DNA of 64,000 nucleotides. Source: Candidatus Defluviibacterium haderslevense. GTDB lineage: Bacteria > Bacteroidota > Bacteroidia > Chitinophagales > Saprospiraceae. The notes beneath the pieces were generated by a model, which did no database searches, had not been told where the DNA came from, and saw nothing but the letters and a program-made list of their open reading frames with translations. Below, piece after piece: positions 18,177 through 26,725 of this stretch. The stretch is from the NCBI GenBank assembly GCA_016712225.1, contig JADJRL010000003.1, positions 3,857,501 to 3,921,500 on the forward strand, read 5' to 3'. The stretch's first letter is position 1. The number at the start of each line of letters is the position of its first letter. Position numbers and translations under genes: made by a program.

Positions 18177-18665
18177 ATGAATGTTAGTTCTGTATTTAAG
18201 TCATTGAGTTCGCAAGAGTTGCAACTTATTATAGATGCCTTTCCAGCCATAGCTGTACTGATTTCAGGTGCTGATGGAACAATTGATCTAACCGAAAAAG
18301 AATGGGCTGAAAAAATTGTCAAAATAAGAGCCTATGCGCATCATTTTGATCTAAAACCATTGTTTCAGCAGTTGGAACAGGATTTTAGAATGAAACTGGA
18401 TGCACTTATTGCTTCTTTACCTAAAGAAACTGAAGCCCGGAACAAGGTTTTAAGCGGGGAATTAAGTAAATTAAATTACATACTTCCAAAGTTACCCATT
18501 TCAGTAGCATCTCAGTTATATAATAGTTACATATCTTATGCTGAACAAATAGCAAAATCATCAGGTGGATTCATGCGCATGATGTCAGTAAGTCAAGAGG
18601 AGAGTATTTGGATTGGCTTGCCTATGTTGGATCCGATTTTTTATGATGATAATGAAGAAGAGTAG
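18177..18665 (+). CDS. Small alpha-helical cytoplasmic protein, TerB-like
   Basis: A 162-aa soluble protein with no signal peptide or membrane segment. Residues about 28-55 (ISGADGTIDLTEKEWAEKI) resemble the acidic DG-x-E turn of TerB-like/tellurite-resistance helical domains, but the match is short and the rest is not recognised. The C-terminus is acidic (DDNEEE). It is divergent from mutS with a shared 125-base promoter region and is followed by 195 bases without a gene. The role is unknown; a metal- or stress-related helical domain is only a guess. Confidence 0.6.
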   Translation: MNVSSVFKSLSSQELQLIIDAFPAIAVLISGADGTIDLTEKEWAEKIVKIRAYAHHFDLKPLFQQLEQDFRMKLDALIASLPKETEARNKVLSGELSKLNYILPKLPISVASQLYNSYISYAEQIAKSSGGFMRMMSVSQEESIWIGLPMLDPIFYDDNEEE

Positions 18666-18860
18666 TTGACCAATAGTTCAATTATATGAACTTGGCCTTT
18701 GATTTAAATTTGCTTACAATTTTGTTTTTATATTAATTCATTCGAATTGGCTTAATTGCATTGGTATAATTGCAAAATTATTGAGTTAGAATCTATAACT
18801 TCCTTATTATTAGAATTAGATTTGTCAACTAATTGAATGATGGTTAATGCTTGATTCCAA

Positions 18861-20603
18861 TTAGCCAATCGGAATATGAATTAATGTAGAAGTGCCTTTA
18901 TCGGCATCTGAACTTACTGAAATATCGCCCTTGAGATATTTGACCCTTGATTTAATATTTTCAAGTCCCATACCTTTTTTTATATTTAATTCATTATAGC
19001 CATGACCATCATCTTCAACAATGATTTCTAAGATATCATCAGAAAGGCTTAATTGGACGAGTATTTCTTGAGCGTTTGCGTGTTTAATAGAATTATTAAT
19101 TAACTCCTGTATGATCCTATAAATTTGTAGAGCGGCTGAGGAATCTATGTTTTTTCCAAAGTCAAATCCATAATGTTGAAAGATAATTTCAGGACCTTTC
19201 TCTCGGTTGTTTCTATTCAGCAAGTCGCTCACGGCTTCGATTAATCCGAGCTCTTCCAATGCTCCTGGTTTTAGATCATGCGCTATATTTCTTACTTCAC
19301 TACAAGCGATGTCAATGAGTTCATGAACCTTATTAAATTCATTGTTTTCACCATTGTATTTTGCATCTGATTCAAGTTTATCAAATCGGAGTTTGATGGT
19401 TGATAATAGGCCGCCAAGGCTGTCGTGCAGATCTTTTGCAATCCGTTCACGTTCATCTTCTTGACCTGTAATCATCGATTCCATGGTTTGCAGATGAAGC
19501 GTACTTTCAAGCTCTTTTATTTTTTGTTGGTTGATTTGTTCATTTTGTTTATGAATGATATTAGTGGCATTTAATTTTTGTTGGTAAAATAAAATAACCA
19601 AATATCCACCAATAAGAATTGCGCCAATACTAAACAAAAGGCTATATAGTGTAAAATTGGATCTTCTGGATTTTAACTCAAATAATCTTTGGTTTTTGGC
19701 CAGATCAATTCGCTCTTCACGCAACTCTTTTTGTTCATATTTTGCAATATTCTTATTTAGATTTTCATTATGTTTAAGGGTGTTTAATGAATCATTGACT
19801 GCAATATAATGAAGCAGATAATTGGAAGATTCCTCATGTTTGTCTTGGGCTTTAAGACAATCATATAAACTCATATCGAGTTTTTTAATATCTTCCAGAT
19901 AGCCCATTTCTAAGGTCAGTTCATGACTTTTGCTATATGCAATACAAGCTTGAATGGGGTTGTTTCTGGCTTTATAATAGTCGCCCAGAAACATATAAGA
20001 TTGAAATTGAAGATCAACAATGGCATTTGTTTTAGCAAATTTTATAACTTTTGATAAATCAAATTTGCTAAGACTATCATTCAATCCAATTTTTATTACT
20101 GCATTAAGCATCATGTGTTCATGGACACATAATGGATTGTTTTTGTCAGGGTTTTCTAATTCACATTGACCCAAGAAATAACTTGCCATCTCTTGATTTT
20201 GTAATTTATAATAAACCAATGACAAGAAATGGTAGGTTCTAACCAAGTCTACTTTGCGTTCATTTTGGCGAAAATAAACCTGGCAATATTCAAGGTTGGC
20301 TAATGCTTTTTGGTACCAACCTAAGATAAAATATATTCTTGCAAGTAAAAATCGATACTGATGCATGTGCAGATAATCCTCAGTATCATTATAATATTCG
20401 ATTAACTGAAAAATCGGAATAATAGCCTGGGCGTATTGATGCAATTTAATGCATGTATCAATTTGGCTTAATGTAGAATCAATAATGGCGTTAGCTTCTT
20501 CTTGCGGGCTATTGATTGAAAAAAAATTGCCCTGACCATGCAATTTTACTACAAAAATGGCAAGACTAAATACCAGACCCTTTATAAAGTTCTTCTTATT
20601 CAT
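18861..20603 (-). CDS. TPR-containing sensor histidine kinase (HisKA_3 / NarX-DesK type)
   Basis: Membrane sensor kinase of 580 aa. A signal peptide (about 1-23) is followed by a periplasmic helical region with TPR-like repeats (about 40-270), a coiled coil, one transmembrane helix (about 317-340) and a linker helix. The phosphoacceptor helix is ERERIAKDLHDSLGG with His393. The ATPase domain has the N-box (ELINNSIKHA, about 500), DDGHG (531-535) and GMGL (544-547). The kinase lies 62 bases downstream of a NarL-family regulator on the same strand, which is its evident partner. This TPR-sensor layout is common in Bacteroidota; the signal sensed is not known. Confidence 0.92.
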   Translation of the reverse strand: MNKKNFIKGLVFSLAIFVVKLHGQGNFFSINSPQEEANAIIDSTLSQIDTCIKLHQYAQAIIPIFQLIEYYNDTEDYLHMHQYRFLLARIYFILGWYQKALANLEYCQVYFRQNERKVDLVRTYHFLSLVYYKLQNQEMASYFLGQCELENPDKNNPLCVHEHMMLNAVIKIGLNDSLSKFDLSKVIKFAKTNAIVDLQFQSYMFLGDYYKARNNPIQACIAYSKSHELTLEMGYLEDIKKLDMSLYDCLKAQDKHEESSNYLLHYIAVNDSLNTLKHNENLNKNIAKYEQKELREERIDLAKNQRLFELKSRRSNFTLYSLLFSIGAILIGGYLVILFYQQKLNATNIIHKQNEQINQQKIKELESTLHLQTMESMITGQEDERERIAKDLHDSLGGLLSTIKLRFDKLESDAKYNGENNEFNKVHELIDIACSEVRNIAHDLKPGALEELGLIEAVSDLLNRNNREKGPEIIFQHYGFDFGKNIDSSAALQIYRIIQELINNSIKHANAQEILVQLSLSDDILEIIVEDDGHGYNELNIKKGMGLENIKSRVKYLKGDISVSSDADKGTSTLIHIPIG

Positions 20604-20665
20604 GGATTATAAAGCCAAAAGTACAACGTACTTTTTGGCAAAACATCAGGGTAAACCTTGATTTT

Positions 20666-21313
20666 TTAGTCCAATAAGTGATATTCTATGGTTGCCCGGA
20701 CTAATCCTGCTGTATTTCGAACATTTAATTTGGATATTAAGCTACTGCGGTGGGATTCAACCGTTTTTAGACTGATAAAAAGTCGTTCAGCAATTTCTTG
20801 TGTTGTGTGTTCTTTGACTATTAAAGTTAAGACTTCGCGTTCCCTTCTGGATATTTTTGGTAAAAGGATATTGTTTTTTTTCTTTTGGGTGTTTTTCTTG
20901 CGAAGACGACCCATTATGGTTTCAGTGACTTCTGCACTGAAATAGGTTTGGCCCGAAGCCACTGTTTCAATAGCTTTAATTAATTCAATTCGATCAGTAT
21001 TTTTTAAAACATACCCAAGAGCGCCACTTTTTAAAATTTCAGTTACAAAACTTTCTTCGTTGTACATGGATAAAGCGAGAATTTTGACTTGAGGATACTC
21101 TTTTTGGATCCGCTGAGCGACTTGAATTCCATTAAGTTCTGGAAGGTTTATGTCGAGTAATAACACATCTACAGCCTTCTTTTTTAAAATATCAAAAACT
21201 TTCTTTCCATTAAAACAACGATCTACCACCTTAATATTTGTTTCATTTTTTAGGATGGATTCTATTCCGTCAACGAACATAGTATGATCATCTGCGATAA
21301 CAACTTTTATCAT
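20666..21313 (-). CDS. NarL/FixJ-family response regulator
   Basis: Transcription factor of 215 aa. The receiver domain (about 1-120) shows the acidic pair DDH (9-11), phosphoacceptor Asp54 (LLLDINLPE), the switch serine in ALSMYNEE and a conserved Lys in YVLKN. The C-terminal LuxR-type helix-turn-helix (about 150-210) has SRREREVLTLI and TVESHRSSLISKL. It is cotranscribed with the TPR histidine kinase that follows, so it should be phosphorylated by that kinase and bind DNA as a dimer. Target genes are not evident from the window. Confidence 0.94.
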   Translation of the reverse strand: MIKVVIADDHTMFVDGIESILKNETNIKVVDRCFNGKKVFDILKKKAVDVLLLDINLPELNGIQVAQRIQKEYPQVKILALSMYNEESFVTEILKSGALGYVLKNTDRIELIKAIETVASGQTYFSAEVTETIMGRLRKKNTQKKKNNILLPKISRREREVLTLIVKEHTTQEIAERLFISLKTVESHRSSLISKLNVRNTAGLVRATIEYHLLD

Positions 21314-21422
21314 AAATCAATTAGTATTAAGTAAAATGTAGTGCAGGAATCTTCGGAGAAGTCATAGGATGATGGTGCAAGATTAAGCAATTTATTTATA
21401 TAAAAAAAACAAATACGTATTT

Positions 21423-22139
21423 TTATATGGATTGCCATTTATTCAGCTGCTGAATACAGGCCCTAAAGTCTTTTGGAGGTTCGATTTCAAATTGATGTGA
21501 TTTGCCAAATAAATTAAACTTGAGTCCAAAAGCATGTAGGGCGGTTCTTTCAATTAATGGTCTGAATTGTTCATCATTTTTTGCCAATTTGGAGTGACGT
21601 TTAATGTCAGCAATACTGAATTGATTTCTGATGCCATATATTGGGTCACAAATAATGGGACAACCTATGTGCATCAAATGAATTCTAATTTGATGGGTTC
21701 TACCAGTTAATGGACTCAGTTCCAACAAGCTAAATTGTTTCCATCTGGTTATAACTTTGAAATCCGTTGTCGATTGTTTTCCTTTATTGTGAATTACCAT
21801 TTTGCCAGGGTGGGAGATGGAATGAGCTATAGCTAATTCAATTCGACCTGAATCTTCTAAAGGTTGAGATTCGGTTAATGCCAAATAAGTTTTTTGTATT
21901 TGGTGTTGTTCGAAAGCATCATTAAGGATTTTATGTGAGTCTGCCTCCTTTGCAAAAATCATTAGTCCACTGGTATCTTTATCAATGCGATGTACGGTAT
22001 AAAGCGATTCATAGTGTTTTGATAATAAGTCATATGCATTTTCTTTTAAAGCATCAAAACGATCTGGAATGCTTAATAAACCAGCATTTTTATTGATCAC
22101 TATAAAGTGATCATCTTCGTATATTACAGGTATTGCCAT
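21423..22139 (-). CDS. RluA-family RNA pseudouridine synthase
   Basis: Converts a specific uridine in rRNA or tRNA to pseudouridine. At 238 aa it lacks the S4 RNA-binding domain, so it resembles the short RluA/TruC-like members. The catalytic motif HRIDKDTSGLMIFAK carries the RxD aspartate at residue 53. A second conserved region, LTGRTHQIRIHL, is also present. It follows the RibF-GT2 frame by only eight bases and is probably cotranscribed with it. Which uridine is modified cannot be told here. Confidence 0.9.
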   Translation of the reverse strand: MAIPVIYEDDHFIVINKNAGLLSIPDRFDALKENAYDLLSKHYESLYTVHRIDKDTSGLMIFAKEADSHKILNDAFEQHQIQKTYLALTESQPLEDSGRIELAIAHSISHPGKMVIHNKGKQSTTDFKVITRWKQFSLLELSPLTGRTHQIRIHLMHIGCPIICDPIYGIRNQFSIADIKRHSKLAKNDEQFRPLIERTALHAFGLKFNLFGKSHQFEIEPPKDFRACIQQLNKWQSI

Positions 22140-22147
22140 TAATAAAT

Positions 22148-24157
22148 TTAGTCAATGTAATGTTTTGGAATGTCTGATGATTTCTGATTTCCAAATAAGT
22201 AATAGTGAATAAATAAAGATCCCTTTAATCTTCCTGATAATTTAACTTCATTTACAGTAGACCTGATTATCTTACTATTGTAATGATCTTTTTTATGAAG
22301 AAGATATAAAGTAGACAGAATAGAAATGATATAAGCCTCTAAGACTTTAAGAAATAACATAATATTCCCTGATAATAAATACTTCAAACTGATCAAAAAG
22401 TCAATGACAAACCTAACAGGAAGTAATATAATTAATATTGGCCATGAACTATTTTTAAAAATAGTAGCCAAATTGTTTCTAAAATTGAGAAATAATTTTC
22501 TTGGGTTATTATAATCCAAGGTGCCACCACCAAGATGGTAAACTTTAGAATTGGGTTCGTACCATATTTTTCCACCTGCCCTTTGAATTCGCCAACATAA
22601 ATCAATTTCTTCCTGATGTGCAAAATAGTCACCATCAAAACCGCCAATGGACTTGAACATATTGGCATTGATGATAAATGCCGCACCGCTTGCCCAAAAA
22701 ATTGGCGTAGCTTTTTGATATTGCCCTAAATCCTTTTCAACTTTATTTAACATTCTACCGTAAGAAAAAGTATAGCCTAATGCATCCATAAGACCACCTG
22801 CTGCACCGGCATATTCGAATGATTGAGGATCATTCAATGCTAATATTTTCGGTTGGACAGCCATGTTAAAAGGATCAGATTGAATTCGTTGAATGAGTGG
22901 ACTTAACCAATCATCAGAAACTTGAATATCTGAATTGATTAAAACGAAATAATCTGCTGTGATTTGGGCCAAGCCTTTATTATATCCTTCAGCATATCCG
23001 TAGTTTTTATGTAGAATAATCCTTTTAATTTCAGGATATTTTTGTTTTAAAAGTAGGATGCTATCATCAGTAGATGCATTATCAATCACATAAATTGTGG
23101 CATAGTTGGGTGTATGGGTAATAATGGATTGGAGATAATTATTCAAAAAATGAGCCCCATTATAATTTAAAATGACAACAGCAACTGAAGGATTTTTTTT
23201 AAAATTGGCTTCTGTTAAATGGAATAAGGTTAAGCTTTTTTTTATTTGTTTTTCATCTTCTTTAATTTGCCAAATCATTTCATCTATAGAATCAAATTTT
23301 TGATCTTTTCTAATGAATTCGATAACTTCAATTTTTAATTGAAGAGAATAAACATTTTCTCTAAAATCTAAAAGATGTATTTCAATGGTTTGTTTTAAAT
23401 GGTCTCCAATAGTTGGTCGGTTTCCAATGTAAAGCATGCCGTCATACCTGCGGTCCTCAACAGTTGCAATTGCTGAATATATTCCAGGATTGGGTATTAT
23501 TTTGTCAGGATCATTTAAAATGAGATTGGCGGTTGGAAATCCAATTTTTGTGCCTAATTGTTGTCCGGTGCCTACTTTTCCATTAAACCAAAAAGGATGA
23601 CCCAATAAATTTAAAGCTTCCTTGTAATCATTATTTGAAATGGATTGTCTAACCAATGTTGAGCTTATTTTAATGTCGTCGATCTCTTTTTTAGGAATTT
23701 CGATTAAATTAAATAAACCATTTTTGTGATATTGTTTCAACAAATCAATATTACCAGTTCCATTGATGCCAAATGTATGATCATATCCAATGATGAAACT
23801 ATGAGGTTTAAATTTCTTGATTAAAATATTTTCAATATATTCTTCAGGTAATAATTGGGAAAAATCATAGGTAAATGGAATGATTACTAAATAATCTAAT
23901 TCTGTTTCTTTTAATATTTCGATTTTTTCGTCAAGGGTAGTTAGTAATTTGATTCTAGTATCACTGGTATCTAGAATTTGCCTTGGATGTGGGTCGAAAG
24001 TAATCAAAATGGATGGACCATTTACCTTTTTCGCTTCATGGCATAGTCTTAATATAAGATCCTGATGTCCTAAGTGCATGCCATCAAAAGCCCCAACGGT
24101 TATGACGCTATGATCGAAATCAGGTAAAGTATCAACATTTAGTCTAAGTACTCTCAT
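22148..24157 (-). CDS. ribF: RibF (riboflavin kinase/FAD synthetase) fused to a membrane GT2 glycosyltransferase
   Basis: One uninterrupted 669-aa frame holds two unrelated enzymes. Residues 1-309 are a complete RibF: the FAD synthetase half has VGAFDGMHLGH (21-31) and ISSTLVR (164-170), and the riboflavin kinase half has GTKIGFPTAN (202-211) and GNRPTIG (245-251). These parts would make FMN and FAD from riboflavin. Residues 323-560 are a GT2 glycosyltransferase: VVILNYNG, the VIDNASTD turn, a DxD-equivalent INSD (407-410) and FAHQEEIDLCWR, with two membrane helices at about 571-590 and 598-620. The join lies in an A8 run (23193-23200). Changing the run by one base would stop RibF but leave GT2 with no nearby ATG, GTG or TTG, which favours a real fusion. 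The ATG at 24157 is preferred to the TTG five codons upstream. Confidence 0.88.
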   Translation of the reverse strand: MRVLRLNVDTLPDFDHSVITVGAFDGMHLGHQDLILRLCHEAKKVNGPSILITFDPHPRQILDTSDTRIKLLTTLDEKIEILKETELDYLVIIPFTYDFSQLLPEEYIENILIKKFKPHSFIIGYDHTFGINGTGNIDLLKQYHKNGLFNLIEIPKKEIDDIKISSTLVRQSISNNDYKEALNLLGHPFWFNGKVGTGQQLGTKIGFPTANLILNDPDKIIPNPGIYSAIATVEDRRYDGMLYIGNRPTIGDHLKQTIEIHLLDFRENVYSLQLKIEVIEFIRKDQKFDSIDEMIWQIKEDEKQIKKSLTLFHLTEANFKKNPSVAVVILNYNGAHFLNNYLQSIITHTPNYATIYVIDNASTDDSILLLKQKYPEIKRIILHKNYGYAEGYNKGLAQITADYFVLINSDIQVSDDWLSPLIQRIQSDPFNMAVQPKILALNDPQSFEYAGAAGGLMDALGYTFSYGRMLNKVEKDLGQYQKATPIFWASGAAFIINANMFKSIGGFDGDYFAHQEEIDLCWRIQRAGGKIWYEPNSKVYHLGGGTLDYNNPRKLFLNFRNNLATIFKNSSWPILIILLPVRFVIDFLISLKYLLSGNIMLFLKVLEAYIISILSTLYLLHKKDHYNSKIIRSTVNEVKLSGRLKGSLFIHYYLFGNQKSSDIPKHYID

Positions 24158-24169
24158 AAAATAATTGGA

Positions 24170-24177
24170 CAAAATTA
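24170..24177 (-). promoter_or_regulatory. -7 box for ribF-GT2 (TAATTTTG)
   Basis: On the minus strand TAATTTTG fits TAnnTTTG and lies 12 bases above the ATG at 24157, which would give a very short leader. Confidence 0.3.
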
Positions 24178-24218
24178 ATAATTTTTCGTTCCTTCCACTC
24201 TTTATGAGCCGATGAGAT

Positions 24219-24226
24219 TACATTTG
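24219..24226 (+). promoter_or_regulatory. -7 box for mrp (TACATTTG)
   Basis: TACATTTG on the plus strand fits TAnnTTTG, 19 bases ahead of the ATG at 24246, in the 88-base divergent spacer shared with ribF-GT2. Confidence 0.4.
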
Positions 24227-24245
24227 TGCATTAATTAACAAGTTG

Positions 24246-25337
24246 ATGGATAATATAGTAGAACAAATTATAGAAATTTTGTCAAAGGTCATTGAGCCCA
24301 ATACCGGTAAAGATTTAATTCATCTCCGAATGATTCGGGATATCCATGTGGAGGGTAAAAACATCCATTTAAAAGTATATCTCCCAGCCAATAATTACGA
24401 CAAAAAAGATATTTTATTTCAAGATATTCAAGATAGTCTTACTAAAAATTTTGCAGATCATGAGATCCATGCTCATTTTGTTAATCAAACAGCCTATAGT
24501 GAAGCCCCTAATGCATTACTGCCACAAATAAAAAATTTTGTAGCCGTAGCTTCAGGGAAAGGTGGCGTGGGAAAATCTACGGTCGCTGTTAACTTGGCCA
24601 TAGCTTTAAGCAGATTAGGTTATAAAACGGGGATCCTTGATGCTGATCTGTACGGACCATCTTTGCCCACGATGTTTGGAATTAAAAAGGATAAACCTCA
24701 GGTTCAACTCATTGATGGAAAACATCAATTAATCCCTATATTAGTTCAGGGTTTGCCGGTATTATCATTGGGTAATATTATTGAAGCGGATCAGGCAGTA
24801 GTGTTGAGAGGTCCCAGGTTAGCTGCAATTATCAAGCAGTTTTTTCAAGATGCCCAGTGGCCGGAATTGGATTATCTGATCATAGATTTACCGCCTGGCA
24901 CAGGGGATGTTCAATTGACTTTAGTTCAAACAGTTCCTTTAACTGGGGTCGTAATGGTAACCACGCCACAGGAAGTAGCTATCATTGATGCGATAAAAGC
25001 GGCTAATATGTTTTCAATGGAGCAAATTAAAGTGCCCATCTTGGGAGTTATTGAGAATATGTCATGGTTTCAACCACTGGACCAACCAGATAAGAAGTAT
25101 TTTATTTTTGGACAAAATGGGGGGCAGCGATTGGCTCATATTACACATTCTTCACTCATAGGTCAAGTTCCATTGATAGAAAAAATGAGACAACGATCGG
25201 ATGAAGGCCTTGCTTTTGAGTTGGATGAACATGACATTTATCCTGCATTGTTTGAATCCATGGCCATTGCCCTTCACAAGAAAGTGGAATTGCGTAACCT
25301 GACGTTGGCGCCTACAAAAAAAGTAGAACAAGCATAA
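24246..25337 (+). CDS. mrp: Mrp/NBP35-family iron-sulfur carrier ATPase
   Basis: P-loop ATPase of the Mrp/ApbC family that carries Fe-S clusters to target proteins. An N-terminal DUF59/MIP18-like domain (about 1-75) is followed by the deviant Walker A ASGKGGVGKST (about 100-110), the DADLYGPS switch and DLPPGTGDV. Where many Mrp proteins have a CxxC pair after ENM, this one reads ENMSWFQPLDQPDKKY with no cysteines, as is usual in Bacteroidota. The ATG at 24246 is preferred to the TTG one codon earlier. It is followed 11 bases later by pyrF, suggesting cotranscription. Confidence 0.92.
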   Translation: MDNIVEQIIEILSKVIEPNTGKDLIHLRMIRDIHVEGKNIHLKVYLPANNYDKKDILFQDIQDSLTKNFADHEIHAHFVNQTAYSEAPNALLPQIKNFVAVASGKGGVGKSTVAVNLAIALSRLGYKTGILDADLYGPSLPTMFGIKKDKPQVQLIDGKHQLIPILVQGLPVLSLGNIIEADQAVVLRGPRLAAIIKQFFQDAQWPELDYLIIDLPPGTGDVQLTLVQTVPLTGVVMVTTPQEVAIIDAIKAANMFSMEQIKVPILGVIENMSWFQPLDQPDKKYFIFGQNGGQRLAHITHSSLIGQVPLIEKMRQRSDEGLAFELDEHDIYPALFESMAIALHKKVELRNLTLAPTKKVEQA

Positions 25338-25348
25338 TCATATCATTC

Positions 25349-26161
25349 ATGTTAGTAAAAGATAGTGCCTATTTATGTGAGCAGATTCGACAAAAGAAAT
25401 CTTTTCTATGTGTTGGATTGGATCCTGATTTGGAAAAATTGCCAAATCATTATTTAAATGGTAAGCAACCTTTTCTCGAGTTTTGTAAAGACATCATTGA
25501 AGTTACCCATCATTTGGCTGTGGCTTACAAAATTAATATTGCATTTTTTGAAGCTTTAGGGCCAAGCGGTTGGGAACAATTGGAACAATTGGTTAATATA
25601 ATTCCAAATGAATGCTTATTAATCGCAGATGCTAAGCGTGCAGATATTGGAAATACATCAAAAAAGTATGCAGAATATTATTTTGACCGGTTACAAGTTG
25701 ATGCAGTTACATTGCATCCCTACATGGGTGTAGATTCGCTGGAACCCTTTCTTAGTTATCATAATAAATGGTCAGTTGTTTTAGCCTTAACTTCTAATCC
25801 TGGAAGTGCTGATTTCGAATTGAAAGAACTTAGTACGGGTGAATTGTTATTTGAATCGGTTTTACAAACCTTTGTAAAAATCAAACAGTCCAATCAAATT
25901 ATGTTTGTGGTGGGGGCAACGCATCCTGAATATTTGACAAAAATAAGAAAAATTTGTCCGGATCATTTTCTACTAATACCTGGAATAGGTAGCCAGGGAG
26001 GTGATTTACATCAAGTTATTCAAGCCGGAAGGAATCACAATGAAGGTTTATTAATCAACGTATCTAGATCAATCATTTACCCCGAATTAAAAAAATCTTT
26101 CAAAGATGATGTGTTTCAGGCTGCTCAAAATTTTGTGACTGAGATGTCCCGTTATTTTTAA
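25349..26161 (+). CDS. pyrF: Orotidine 5'-phosphate decarboxylase
   Basis: Last step of de novo UMP synthesis, decarboxylating OMP in the cytoplasm. The 270-aa length and the LIADAKRADIGNT active-site block (charged Asp-Lys-Asp network) identify the longer, group 2 type of PyrF. Other conserved pieces are FLCVGLDPD at the N-terminus, a TLHPYMG turn and the phosphate-binding PGIGSQGGD loop near the C-terminus. It follows mrp by 11 bases on the same strand. A short AT-rich dyad (GATTAATG AAG CATTAATC, 26174-26192) lies just after the stop. Confidence 0.94.
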   Translation: MLVKDSAYLCEQIRQKKSFLCVGLDPDLEKLPNHYLNGKQPFLEFCKDIIEVTHHLAVAYKINIAFFEALGPSGWEQLEQLVNIIPNECLLIADAKRADIGNTSKKYAEYYFDRLQVDAVTLHPYMGVDSLEPFLSYHNKWSVVLALTSNPGSADFELKELSTGELLFESVLQTFVKIKQSNQIMFVVGATHPEYLTKIRKICPDHFLLIPGIGSQGGDLHQVIQAGRNHNEGLLINVSRSIIYPELKKSFKDDVFQAAQNFVTEMSRYF

Positions 26162-26243
26162 ATTTTAACAAATGATTAATGAAGCATTAATCCAACTTCA
26201 TATGGATAAAATAATTTGTTTCGTTAGTATTCAAAATATGTAA

Positions 26244-26711
26244 ATGTCCCATTTGTTTTTGTTCGTCATATTAGTATTTTCAGATCCTTCAAATTTAGGA
26301 TTACAAAATTATCAATCCGAATTTTTGAATCTCATTAATGAAAAAAGGAGAATTGGATGCAAGTGCAATGGTGTGAAATATTCTAAATTACCTCCATTGG
26401 TATGGAATAAACAATTAGAAATAGCCAGTCAAGCCCACGCTGAATACATTTATAAAAATAAAATTTTAACACATCGGAGTAAAAATGGGGCCAGGACACA
26501 ACAGCGATTAGAAAAAGCAGGATATTCGTGGAGGTCTTTTGCAGAGAATGTGGCCCAAGGGTATGACACGCCAGCTGAAGTCTTGCAAGCATGGATAGAA
26601 AGCCCCTCGCATTGTCAGAATCTTATGGGAAATTATAGCGAAATGGCAATTACTAAAAAAGGCGATTACTGGGTACAAGATTTTGGAACTCCTAAGATTC
26701 TAAAAAAATAA
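26244..26711 (+). CDS. CAP-domain (SCP/PR1-like) protein
   Basis: A 155-aa protein with a short hydrophobic N-terminus (MSHLFLFVILVFS) and one CAP domain. Diagnostic pieces are LNLINEKR, LVWNKQLEIASQAHAEY, the THRS segment, AENVAQG and WIESPSHCQNLMG, which hold the two His and Glu of the family's putative cavity. CAP proteins are usually secreted; the activity of bacterial members is not settled. It lies 82 bases after pyrF and is convergent with the VWA-type gene. Confidence 0.85.
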   Translation: MSHLFLFVILVFSDPSNLGLQNYQSEFLNLINEKRRIGCKCNGVKYSKLPPLVWNKQLEIASQAHAEYIYKNKILTHRSKNGARTQQRLEKAGYSWRSFAENVAQGYDTPAEVLQAWIESPSHCQNLMGNYSEMAITKKGDYWVQDFGTPKILKK

Positions 26712-26725
26712 TTGTTTATATTTTT

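Noticed and set aside
18052..18177. N-terminal extension of MutS to the ATG at 18177
   Set aside because: The added residues do not resemble MutS, overlap the divergent start and cover both promoter boxes.
26174..26192. Short perfect hairpin after pyrF
   Set aside because: All A/T-rich with eight-base arms and no T-tract; too weak to call a terminator.
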